A model generated the notes under the pieces. That model ran no database searches. It saw nothing but the letters and a program-made list of their open reading frames with translations, and had not been told where the DNA came from. From assembly GCA_910586995.1 (NCBI GenBank), contig CAJUKZ010000003.1, positions 1 through 64,000 on the forward strand: DNA of 64,000 bases, written 5' to 3'. Positions within the stretch are counted from its first letter, which is position 1, and each line of letters opens with the position of its first letter. The DNA is from an uncultured Muribaculaceae bacterium. GTDB taxonomy: Bacteria; Bacteroidota; Bacteroidia; Bacteroidales; Muribaculaceae. Positions 1 to 7,146 of the stretch are shown here, one piece after another. Both the position numbers and the translations under genes were made by a program.

Positions 1-463
1 CTATCTCATAGAGTCCCGAATTGGATATGCCATACTTCTCCTGCACCTCCTTCGAGGTGTAGAATTCGGTTATGGGTTCTGACTTTTTCTTTGGACGCTT
101 CAGATATTTATGTCCATTCTCAAAAAGACTGTCAACATCCTTTCTGCGGATGAGAGTTTTGCCTTTGAATTGTACTGTCGTTATTGCATTGTCTGCAAAA
201 TAACGATAGATTGTTGCTCGGCTTATTCCTAACAACTGGCATAGTTGAGTAGGAGAAAGAAATTCCAATTTCTCAATCTCCGTTACTTCATCGGTGGCTT
301 TCGCATACTCACTCTTGAAAGCCTCAATTTTCTGTTGTCTTTTTCGCTTCTTATAAGCGAGTCCGGAGCATCGGTGGCTGCAATACTCCGTTGATGTCTT
401 TCGTGCGACAAACTCTTTGCCGCACCACCCGCATCTTTTGATGATTTCAATATTACTGCTCAT
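1..463 (-). CDS. Excisionase-like helix-turn-helix protein, 3' end outside window
   Basis: The reading frame opens at the ATG at 463 and runs off the left edge without a stop, giving about 154 residues. The N-terminus carries a small cysteine motif (CGWCGKEF near residue 11, then YCSHRC), followed by a basic patch KKRKR. Two helix-turn-helix segments of the excisionase/MerR-like HTH_17 type follow: LSPTQLCQLLGISRATIYRY at about residues 70-90 and YTSKEVQEKYGISNSGLYEI at the window edge. Such proteins are common accessory regulators or recombination directionality factors in Bacteroidales integrative elements. Its position beside tandem repeats and a copy of the mnmE 3' end fits this. No integrase is visible in the window, so the role is inferred. 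Confidence 0.75.
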   Translation of the reverse strand, partial: MSSNIEIIKRCGWCGKEFVARKTSTEYCSHRCSGLAYKKRKRQQKIEAFKSEYAKATDEVTEIEKLEFLSPTQLCQLLGISRATIYRYFADNAITTVQFKGKTLIRRKDVDSLFENGHKYLKRPKKKSEPITEFYTSKEVQEKYGISNSGLYEI

Positions 464-509
464 ATTTCACATTATTGGTGGTTATTTCACCAGTTATTTA
501 GCCGAAAGT

Positions 510-549
510 GTCTCATCGCGTCTCACTGTGTCTCATCGTGTCTCAAAAG
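510..549. repeat. Four tandem decamers GTCTCAYYGY
   Basis: Four head-to-tail 10-bp units begin at 510, 520, 530 and 540: gtctcatcgc, gtctcactgt, gtctcatcgt, gtctcaaaag. The first six bases are identical in all four. They lie 8 bp from the att-like sequence at 558-572 and between the helix-turn-helix gene and mnmE. Arrays like this near a core site are typical of arm-type binding sites for tyrosine integrases or excisionases. That function is inference. Confidence 0.6.
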
Positions 550-557
550 TCCAAGAC

Positions 558-572
558 CTTTCTGATGCAAAA
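558..572 (+). repeat. att-like direct repeat of the mnmE 3' end
   Basis: Positions 558-572 (ctttctgatgcaaaa) match 733-747 (ctttccgatgcaaaa) in the last codons of mnmE at 14 of 15 bases, in the same orientation. The 3' end of mnmE (also called trmE or thdF) is a known integration site, for example for Salmonella genomic island 1. The repeat may be an attachment core, or the scar of an earlier insertion. Confidence 0.5.
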
Positions 573-658
573 AGTAAGACTGGCCGATTTGATACAAATC
601 GGGTACAAAAAAGCAGGTGAAAAGGGGTGAAAAGTGATTTTATTGAGCAGTAAGCACG

Positions 659-689
659 AAAAAAAGTCGCCCGATAAGGAGCGACTTTT
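659..689 (-). terminator. Intrinsic terminator of mnmE
   Basis: A perfect 9-bp stem (662-670 with 681-689, aaaagtcgc/gcgactttt) encloses a 10-nt loop. On the minus strand it is followed by seven T residues (659-665). It lies 40-70 bp past the mnmE stop. The T run on the plus side is shorter, so it may be weakly bidirectional. Confidence 0.8.
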
Positions 690-729
690 CAATAGTTTAT
701 GCCATTTATCACCAAATGGTGACAACCCT

Positions 730-2145
730 CTACTTTCCGATGCAAAAGCGGGTGAAGATGTTTTGGAGGATGTCTGCGGTTGTTATTTTGCCTGTTATTG
801 ACGAAAGATGGTTTATGGTTTCGCGGAGGTCCTGAGCTATGAGATCGCCTGGAAGGCCTGAGTTCAATGCCTCTACGGTGCGGTTGATGGATGCGGTGGC
901 CTGTTTTAATGATTCGTAATGCCGCACGTTGGACACGAGTATGTCTTCCGCATCTACCAAGGCAATTCCTGACAAAGATTTAAGCTGTTCGGTGAGCCGG
1001 TCCACTCCTTTTCCGGTTTTGGCACTTATCTCCACTGAGGCATGAAGCCTTCCATTCCCAAATTCTTCCAACTGCGTCCTTATATCCTGAATCCTTTCGC
1101 TACTGGCCACATCTGTCTTATTCAAGACTGGCAGGACACAACATTCGGATTCTCTTTTCATTATTTCTGACACTGCACGGCATGAGTAATCGTCTAAAGG
1201 ATTCTGTGATTCGCAGTCCAATATCCACAATATTATCATAGCCTTTTCGGCACAACGCAACGATCGCTCAATGCCTATTGCTTCAATCCTGTCGTCAGTA
1301 TCACGCAATCCTGCGGTGTCAATGAGTCTGAATAAAACGCCGTCAATATTGACTGTATCCTCTATAAAGTCGCGTGTAGTGCCATGTATATCGCTTACGA
1401 TGGCTCGCTCATCTCCAACGAGGGCGTTCAGCAATGTTGATTTTCCTGCATTTGTCTGACCGATTATCGAAACCGGCACACCATTCTTTACGGCGTTGCC
1501 TTTAGAGAACGATGCTGTAAGTTTCGACAGTTCCGCCGACAGGTTGTTTGCCAGTTCAAGCAATCGCCCTCTTGAGGCAAATTCAACATCTTCCTCCGAA
1601 AAATCAAGCTCCAGTTCAAGAAGTGTGCATAATTCAAGCAGGGAGTCTCTGAGTTCATCAATCCTGTGTGAATATGCTCCTCTCATCTGACTCATTGCTA
1701 TGCGGTGTGAGGCTCTGGTCGTAGAGGATATTACATCCGCCACTGCCTCGGCTTGAGCCAAGTCGAGCCTACCATTGACAAATGCACGGCGTGTGAACTC
1801 CCCGGGTTCTGCCATTCTGCATCCGTTATTTACCAAAACCTCAAGTAAGCGCTGCTGCACGTATCGTGATCCATGTACGCTTATTTCCACAACATTCTCG
1901 CCAGTAAATGAATTGGGTGTCCTGAACACTGTGCATACGGCCTGGTCAAGACGTTCGTCACAATCATCCGTATTATCCATCACATATCCGAGATGCGCCG
2001 TATGGCTTTGCACACTTGTGAGCCTTTTTCCTTGCCATATCTTGTCGACTAACTCAAACGCATCAGATCCTGAAACCCTTATCATGGCCACACCTCCCAC
2101 ACCGGCAGGTGTTGACACTGCACATATCGTATCCGTATTATTCAT
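730..2145 (-). CDS. mnmE: tRNA uridine-5-carboxymethylaminomethyl(34) synthesis GTPase MnmE
   Basis: MnmE works with MnmG to modify wobble uridine 34 of several tRNAs (cmnm5U), using a tetrahydrofolate-derived one-carbon unit. The 471-residue length is normal. The N-terminal folate-binding domain comes first. A G domain is inserted in the helical domain, with P-loop GQTNAGKST at about 229-237, G2 TTRD near 257, G3 DTAGLRDT at about 276 and NKTD near 343. The invariant C-terminal CIGK ends the protein, and its cysteine is needed for activity. The ATG start is 33 bp downstream of the stop of the endonuclease gene on the same strand, so the two may be cotranscribed. The 3' end doubles as a possible attachment site. 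Confidence 0.97.
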   Translation of the reverse strand: MNNTDTICAVSTPAGVGGVAMIRVSGSDAFELVDKIWQGKRLTSVQSHTAHLGYVMDNTDDCDERLDQAVCTVFRTPNSFTGENVVEISVHGSRYVQQRLLEVLVNNGCRMAEPGEFTRRAFVNGRLDLAQAEAVADVISSTTRASHRIAMSQMRGAYSHRIDELRDSLLELCTLLELELDFSEEDVEFASRGRLLELANNLSAELSKLTASFSKGNAVKNGVPVSIIGQTNAGKSTLLNALVGDERAIVSDIHGTTRDFIEDTVNIDGVLFRLIDTAGLRDTDDRIEAIGIERSLRCAEKAMIILWILDCESQNPLDDYSCRAVSEIMKRESECCVLPVLNKTDVASSERIQDIRTQLEEFGNGRLHASVEISAKTGKGVDRLTEQLKSLSGIALVDAEDILVSNVRHYESLKQATASINRTVEALNSGLPGDLIAQDLRETINHLSSITGKITTADILQNIFTRFCIGK

Positions 2146-2177
2146 TGTTCAGCTTCGCGATTTATTCTTCTTGATTT

Positions 2178-3056
2178 CTATTTCAATGTGCTCCAATAAA
2201 GGAACTCACATTTCGATTCCACCATATTCTCTATGTCATCAGGCAATGCTGAGAAAAAATCCAGTCCGGTGACTCTCTCAACCTCATCCACACTCACAGC
2301 AGCGGTCTGCATTCCACCTGGCACTTTGGCATTAGGCATTATGAATCCAATAGCCCGGGGAGGATCTGCATAGGGAGACAATATCACTTTGAAAAACCGA
2401 CGTGGCACAACCACCCCACTCTCCCCTATCCGGTCGGTGATGCGGTCGGTCAGCACCGGGCCAGCTATTATTATCACTGCACTGTCTACATTTGCCCACT
2501 GCCGGCACTTCTCCTCAAGCCGGCTCCATGCGCCGGCATTAAGCGCACCAACCTGCGGACACATGTTTGTCAGGAAGAAAGTCTCCTTCATTGCCTTGGA
2601 GTCATACTTGGCATCTCCGGCCGGCATCATATGGCCACGCTGATACCCGGAGCCTCTGTAGTCATCAAGTGTAGCACAGCCTTCGACCTCATCATCAACG
2701 CAAAAATCATTACGTCGGCTGATCGATCCACTTGTCTCATGCTTTGTGAGCTCCCATGCCACATAGTTCGGTACATGGCATTCCGGATTAAAATTCACAA
2801 GCATCGCAGAATATTCCTTACTCACAGCAGGGACATCTTCTGGAATTCTGACGTCCATCAGTTCTGCTACACTTACGCCAAATGGAGTCTCTCCATTCGG
2901 AAAATCATAACGGCATTCCTGCGCACTCATGCCGCGCCAGACAAATACAACAAGCACAAGCATTATGATAATGGCAACACCAAGAAGCAGAATATCCCGC
3001 CGTGCGCTCCTCTTGCGGTTTTCCTCTGCATATCGGCTATATCGTGTAATTCTCAT
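2178..3056 (-). CDS. Membrane-anchored DNA/RNA non-specific endonuclease
   Basis: This 292-residue protein has a short basic cytoplasmic N-terminus, one membrane segment at about residues 23-41 and an outward nuclease domain. The domain shows the beta-beta-alpha-metal signature YQRGHMMPAGD, with the catalytic histidine at about residue 142. The metal-binding asparagine lies in FFLTNMCPQ near 164. Family members (NUC1/NucA type) cleave single- and double-stranded DNA and RNA with Mg2+. Several cysteines in the outer part suggest disulphides. The physiological role, such as nutrient scavenging or DNA turnover, cannot be read from the sequence. It lies upstream of mnmE and diverges from the antiporter gene. 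Confidence 0.9.
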   Translation of the reverse strand: MRITRYSRYAEENRKRSARRDILLLGVAIIIMLVLVVFVWRGMSAQECRYDFPNGETPFGVSVAELMDVRIPEDVPAVSKEYSAMLVNFNPECHVPNYVAWELTKHETSGSISRRNDFCVDDEVEGCATLDDYRGSGYQRGHMMPAGDAKYDSKAMKETFFLTNMCPQVGALNAGAWSRLEEKCRQWANVDSAVIIIAGPVLTDRITDRIGESGVVVPRRFFKVILSPYADPPRAIGFIMPNAKVPGGMQTAAVSVDEVERVTGLDFFSALPDDIENMVESKCEFLYWSTLK

Positions 3057-3087
3057 TCAATTTATAGGATATTTCAATATTAAAATA

Positions 3088-3095
3088 CAAAGATA
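3088..3095 (-). promoter_or_regulatory. -7 promoter box for the endonuclease gene
   Basis: The minus strand reads TATCTTTG, an exact Bacteroidetes TAnnTTTG -7 element, about 32 bp upstream of the endonuclease ATG. I could not place a convincing -33 TTTG. Confidence 0.55.
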
Positions 3096-3138
3096 CATTA
3101 TATCACTCATAAAATTCGCGCTTTACGTCAACTATTGC

Positions 3139-3146
3139 TAACTTTG
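3139..3146 (+). promoter_or_regulatory. -7 promoter box for the antiporter gene
   Basis: TAACTTTG is an exact TAnnTTTG element 40 bp upstream of the antiporter ATG. It is divergent from the endonuclease promoter at 3088-3095. Confidence 0.55.
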
Positions 3147-3186
3147 TCACAAAATATACATATACGAAATTTATCATCCTCATCAT

Positions 3187-4677
3187 ATGACAGAAATATC
3201 AGGAGAAAACATACTGCTCGTAGGTGCGATACTGCTTATTGCCGGAGTCCTTATTGGAAAGACCAGCTACCGGACTGGACTACCACTGCTTCTCGTGTTC
3301 CTACTCGTAGGTATGGGATTCGGTACTGACGGCCTCGGAATACAGTTTAGCAACATGCACGACGCACAATTCATAGGAATGATCGCATTATGTGTTATCC
3401 TGTTTTCCGGAGGAATGTCGACACGCATAAGCACAATCAAGCCGATCATCGCGCCAGGCTTGATACTATCCACCGTCGGCGTACTTATTACCGCACTCAT
3501 CACCGGACTATTCATATTTTGGCTATCAGGAATGCCTTGGACCAATATCCACTTTGCTTTCCTTCCGTCGCTGCTACTTGCCGCCACAATGTCGTCCACC
3601 GACTCAGCTTCTGTGTTCGGCATTCTCGGATCACAGAAAGTAAATCTCAAGTACAATCTCCGTCCACTGCTTGAATTGGAAAGCGGATCAAACGACCCGA
3701 TGGCATATATGCTGACTATAATATTGATCGAGACCATCACTCTCGGAGGATCTATCTCTGGCGGAACACTCATATCCCAGCTTTTGCTACAGTTCGGCAT
3801 AGGCGGATTTGCCGGCTTATGCATGGGCTACGTGTCGCGATGGTTCATATCCTTATACCGACGCATGGGATCTTCTGCCGAAGATGCCGGACAGGCCACG
3901 GCCATGATCTCAATAATGTTGGTTGGATTCGTATTCCTGACTTATACAGCAACCACAGCAGCCGGTGGAAACGGATATCTTGCTGTTTACCTGCTCGGAA
4001 TCATAATAGGCAACACCCGGCTGCCTCACCATAGAAGCATATCCAAATTCATGGACGGCCTTACATGGCTCGCACAGATTGTCGTCTTCCTTATGCTCGG
4101 CTTGCTCGTCAATCCACACGAAATGCTTTCAGTCGCCGCAGTATCATTCCTGATAGGTATATTCATGATTTTCGCAGGACGTCCGATCAGCATTTTCATA
4201 AGCCTCCTGCCGTTCCGCAAAATCAATCTCCGGACCAAAACATTCATATCATGGGTCGGACTGAGAGGCGCAGTGCCTATCATTTTCGCCACCTACCCCG
4301 TCGTCGCCAATGTTCCGGGAGCATCTCAGATATTCAATATTGTATTTTTTGTTACACTGCTGTCGCTTGTTATCCAAGGAACCACAGTCTTATCCTCCGC
4401 CAGACGTCTTAAATTAATCGACGACACCAACACAACCGAATCTGATTTCGGTGTTGAACTCGCCGACGGACATTCCACATCCCTATATACGCGAACTCTC
4501 TCACGACAGGATCTGACAGCAGGCAATACACTCAGCTCTATCAAACTACCGGAAGGACAACTCGTCATGATGATCAGCCGTGACGGCAAATACATCGTTC
4601 CAAACGGCAAACGCAAACTCTTTCCGGGCGACACACTTCTGATAATACATGAACAAGCAGAGTCTACCGCAACATAA
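3187..4677 (+). CDS. Potassium/proton antiporter, CPA1 family with RCK C-terminal domain
   Basis: This 496-residue inner-membrane protein has about 12 hydrophobic segments of the Na+/H+ exchanger (CPA1) fold. The ion-binding segment reads LESGSNDPMAY, with the Asn-Asp pair typical of electroneutral CPA1 exchangers. LRGAVPIIFATYPV is the conserved helix of NhaP-type transporters. The last 90 or so residues form a soluble TrkA_C-like domain (FPGDTLLII near the end), as in the K+/H+ antiporter NhaP2 (CvrA). K+ or Na+ extrusion coupled to proton entry is the family function. The exact ion cannot be decided here. Confidence 0.88.
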   Translation: MTEISGENILLVGAILLIAGVLIGKTSYRTGLPLLLVFLLVGMGFGTDGLGIQFSNMHDAQFIGMIALCVILFSGGMSTRISTIKPIIAPGLILSTVGVLITALITGLFIFWLSGMPWTNIHFAFLPSLLLAATMSSTDSASVFGILGSQKVNLKYNLRPLLELESGSNDPMAYMLTIILIETITLGGSISGGTLISQLLLQFGIGGFAGLCMGYVSRWFISLYRRMGSSAEDAGQATAMISIMLVGFVFLTYTATTAAGGNGYLAVYLLGIIIGNTRLPHHRSISKFMDGLTWLAQIVVFLMLGLLVNPHEMLSVAAVSFLIGIFMIFAGRPISIFISLLPFRKINLRTKTFISWVGLRGAVPIIFATYPVVANVPGASQIFNIVFFVTLLSLVIQGTTVLSSARRLKLIDDTNTTESDFGVELADGHSTSLYTRTLSRQDLTAGNTLSSIKLPEGQLVMMISRDGKYIVPNGKRKLFPGDTLLIIHEQAESTAT

Positions 4678-4699
4678 AGGTAGCATGCGGAAAACTTAA

Positions 4700-5101
4700 T
4701 TACAATATAAGCCTTGCAGCCATATTATATGCAAGATATACCATAAGGAACCCGGCAAAGACACTTGCCACTGCATAAAGCAGCACGGTAAGATGCTGTG
4801 TGCCGGAGAACAAAAGATAATTCTCATGCATAAATGTTGAAAATGTGGTAAAACCGCCGCAAAATCCGACTGTTATAAACAACCGGAGACCGTCACTGAT
4901 CTGCATACCCTTGTCTATGAAACCATATACAAGTCCTATAATGAAACACCCGATGACATTTACAAAAAATGTTCCCCAGGGAAACGTGGAATCACATACC
5001 GACTGTACAACTTTTCCTACCAGATAGCGTGCAATTCCCCCGAGACAACTACCCGCACCGACAATAAATATATTGAATAACAGCATTCTCATATTCCACA
5101 A
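4700..5101 (-). CDS. crcB: Fluoride efflux channel CrcB (Fluc)
   Basis: The protein has 133 residues and four transmembrane helices. It carries the Fluc signatures GGIARY in helix 1, TFFVNVIGCF in helix 2 and GFCGGFTTFSTF in helix 3, which contains the pore Phe/Ser/Thr residues. Fluc proteins form dual-topology dimers that expel fluoride. The gene lies 7 bp downstream of the dus stop on the same strand and probably shares its transcript. I saw no fluoride riboswitch in the 7-bp gap. It converges on the antiporter gene. Confidence 0.95.
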   Translation of the reverse strand: MWNMRMLLFNIFIVGAGSCLGGIARYLVGKVVQSVCDSTFPWGTFFVNVIGCFIIGLVYGFIDKGMQISDGLRLFITVGFCGGFTTFSTFMHENYLLFSGTQHLTVLLYAVASVFAGFLMVYLAYNMAARLIL

Positions 5102-5108
5102 TTTAAAA

Positions 5109-6053
5109 CTATATCGAGAGATTCCTGACTGCAGTCTTATAATTATTCATATTACCAGCTTTCAGAATCCTCTTTACATATTTCCTGTCAAAATCAGTAC
5201 CGAAATACTCCCATATGGGCTGTATCTTAGACAATATTTGCTTCTCTCCTCCCGTAAGTGCAGATTCATAATGAGCGAGTATTGAATCATGTAGTTCTAT
5301 TACGCTCTCACGCCTTCTGCCTACGCTCCATTCCTCACCGGAAAGCCATTCCGCCATCATCGACGGACGCCTGAGCAACCCGCGGCCTATCATGACCCCA
5401 CCTATGCCCTCAAATATTTCTCTTATATAATCAATCTTTTCCGGTGTATCAATATCCCCGTTGAACACTACCGGATGGTCAATCTCACTTACGAATGCCT
5501 TTGCCTCATCGTAATTCAATTCTCCACGATACTGTTGCACGGCAGTCCTTGCATGCAACACTACATGCTCCAAAGGCATTTTATTTATCACACCGGCAGA
5601 GCTACGCCATTCATCCGCACTCTCGACGCCGAGACGCATCTTAATCGAAAACTTCATATCCGACATGGAGCGCATGACATCAGCTATACTTTCGAGTATG
5701 TCTGTCTTGCCAATCAAGCCAGCACCCCTACCCTTGCGCACCTGAGGAATAAATGGACAACCCATATTGAGATCCAATGATCTGTAGCCCGCATCTCTAA
5801 CTGTATTTGCAAGTGTAATGAACTCATCAACATTGCGGAAAATAATCTGCGGTATAAGATTCATCCCTGCATTTTCGGATGCAGTCAGTTCCCGCAAGTC
5901 TCTCTGGCGCACTTCTCCCCTCTCCATACGGATAAAAGGTGTGAAATAAACCACATCCCCACTGCCATTGCCGTAGATTCTGTCATGGAAGTATCTGAAT
6001 GCCCGCTCAGTAATTCCCTGTATAGGCGCAACCATCAATTTAAAGCCGTCCAT
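5109..6053 (-). CDS. tRNA-dihydrouridine synthase
   Basis: The enzyme reduces specific uridines of tRNA to dihydrouridine with FMN and NADPH. The TIM-barrel N-terminus starts with MVAPIQGITERAFRYF. The active-site segment LDLNMGCPF has the catalytic cysteine, followed by GRGAGLIG. HARTAVQQYRG and GGVMIGRGLL are FMN/phosphate-binding motifs. I place the start at the ATG at 6053 (314 residues). An upstream TTG at 6080 overlaps the -7 promoter box and cannot be translated from that promoter. It is the first gene of a likely dus-crcB transcript. The exact Dus subclass is not resolved. Confidence 0.93.
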   Translation of the reverse strand: MDGFKLMVAPIQGITERAFRYFHDRIYGNGSGDVVYFTPFIRMERGEVRQRDLRELTASENAGMNLIPQIIFRNVDEFITLANTVRDAGYRSLDLNMGCPFIPQVRKGRGAGLIGKTDILESIADVMRSMSDMKFSIKMRLGVESADEWRSSAGVINKMPLEHVVLHARTAVQQYRGELNYDEAKAFVSEIDHPVVFNGDIDTPEKIDYIREIFEGIGGVMIGRGLLRRPSMMAEWLSGEEWSVGRRRESVIELHDSILAHYESALTGGEKQILSKIQPIWEYFGTDFDRKYVKRILKAGNMNNYKTAVRNLSI

Positions 6054-6077
6054 AATCTGAAAATTTGAAATCAGGCA

Positions 6078-6085
6078 CAAAGATA
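6078..6085 (-). promoter_or_regulatory. -7 promoter box for dus-crcB
   Basis: The minus strand reads TATCTTTG. Transcription would start about 7 nt downstream, leaving roughly 20 nt of leader before the ATG at 6053. This rules out the longer TTG-initiated reading frame. Confidence 0.65.
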
Positions 6086-6159
6086 CACTTTTGAAGATTG
6101 TTGTAAAAATTTGTGCTAACTTTACAGTTGGAAAAGTACAACATTCGTTTAATTAGAAA

Positions 6160-7026
6160 ATGATAATCTGGAATCCGTGGCACGGATGCCACAAAATAAG
6201 CGAAGGCTGTGAGCACTGCTACATGTATTTCCTTGATGGTAAACGCGGTATCGACACATCTATTATAACACGCACATCAAATTTCAACCTGCCGCTGAGA
6301 AAAGACCGGAACGGCAACTTCACTCTAAGACCGGGGATGCAACTGTATGTGGGTCTGTCCACCGACTTTTTTATTGAGGAGGCCGACATATGGCGCGACG
6401 AAGCGTGGAGGATGATCAGGACACGCAGCGACATCGCATTCCGCCTGCTCACCAAGCGCGCATCGCGCATCGAAAAGTGCCTCCCTAACGATTGGGGAGA
6501 CGGATATGAGAATGTTATGCTTTCCGTGACATGCGAAAACCAACGCAGAGCCGATGAGCGTCTGCCTATCCTGATCGATATTCCTGCAAGACACAAGGGA
6601 TTCATGGCCGCACCTTTTATCGGTGAGGTGGACGCCGGAAGCTATCTCTCGACCGGACAAATCGAGGAAGTGACATGCGGTGGAGAAAACTACGACGGTG
6701 CTCGCCCTTGCCATTATGATTGGGTCAGAAAACTCTACGAACAATGCAGACAGTATGATGTCTCCTTCAACTTTATAGAGACGGGATCAGTTTTCATAAA
6801 AGACGGAAGGACATACCGTATTCCTTCGAAACGCATACAAAGTCTGCAAGCCGATAAATCAGGACTCAACCACAATTGCGGCAAACCCCTGTTCAAACTC
6901 AGCCCGGTCTGCAACTCTCTGTTCGGCCCTACGGAATATACCCCATTCTTCAAAGCACATTGCAAAACCTGCGGTTCTCGCCTTATATGCAACGGATGCT
7001 CGGACTGCGGCAACTGCGGAGCATAG
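6160..7026 (+). CDS. DUF5131 family protein (phage Gp37/Gp68-like, radical-SAM-like cysteines)
   Basis: This 288-residue protein begins MIIWNPWHGCHKISEGCEHC, the hallmark start of DUF5131 proteins. The family was first seen in mycobacteriophages as Gp37/Gp68. The cysteines are spaced C-x6-C-x2-C, resembling a radical-SAM iron-sulphur site, and are followed by an aromatic residue (CYM). VTCENQRRADERLP and GFMAAPFIGEVD are further conserved blocks. The C-terminal 30 residues hold a compact zinc-ribbon-like cluster (CKTCGSRLICNGCSDCGNCG). The biochemical function is unknown. The gene stands alone between dus and alaS. Confidence 0.82.
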   Translation: MIIWNPWHGCHKISEGCEHCYMYFLDGKRGIDTSIITRTSNFNLPLRKDRNGNFTLRPGMQLYVGLSTDFFIEEADIWRDEAWRMIRTRSDIAFRLLTKRASRIEKCLPNDWGDGYENVMLSVTCENQRRADERLPILIDIPARHKGFMAAPFIGEVDAGSYLSTGQIEEVTCGGENYDGARPCHYDWVRKLYEQCRQYDVSFNFIETGSVFIKDGRTYRIPSKRIQSLQADKSGLNHNCGKPLFKLSPVCNSLFGPTEYTPFFKAHCKTCGSRLICNGCSDCGNCGA

Positions 7027-7087
7027 GATGCGCCGATTTTTCACACCTTTTAATGCCATATTTTCAGGTAATACCGCTCTTTTTTTG

Positions 7088-7095
7088 TAAATTTG
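7088..7095 (+). promoter_or_regulatory. -7 promoter box for alaS
   Basis: TAAATTTG lies 51 bp upstream of the alaS ATG and fits the TAnnTTTG consensus. A T-rich run precedes it. No clear -33 TTTG was found at the right distance. Confidence 0.5.
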
Positions 7096-7146
7096 CGCGC
7101 TTAAACACAACTTATCGGAATATATATACAAAAACCAATCATAACT

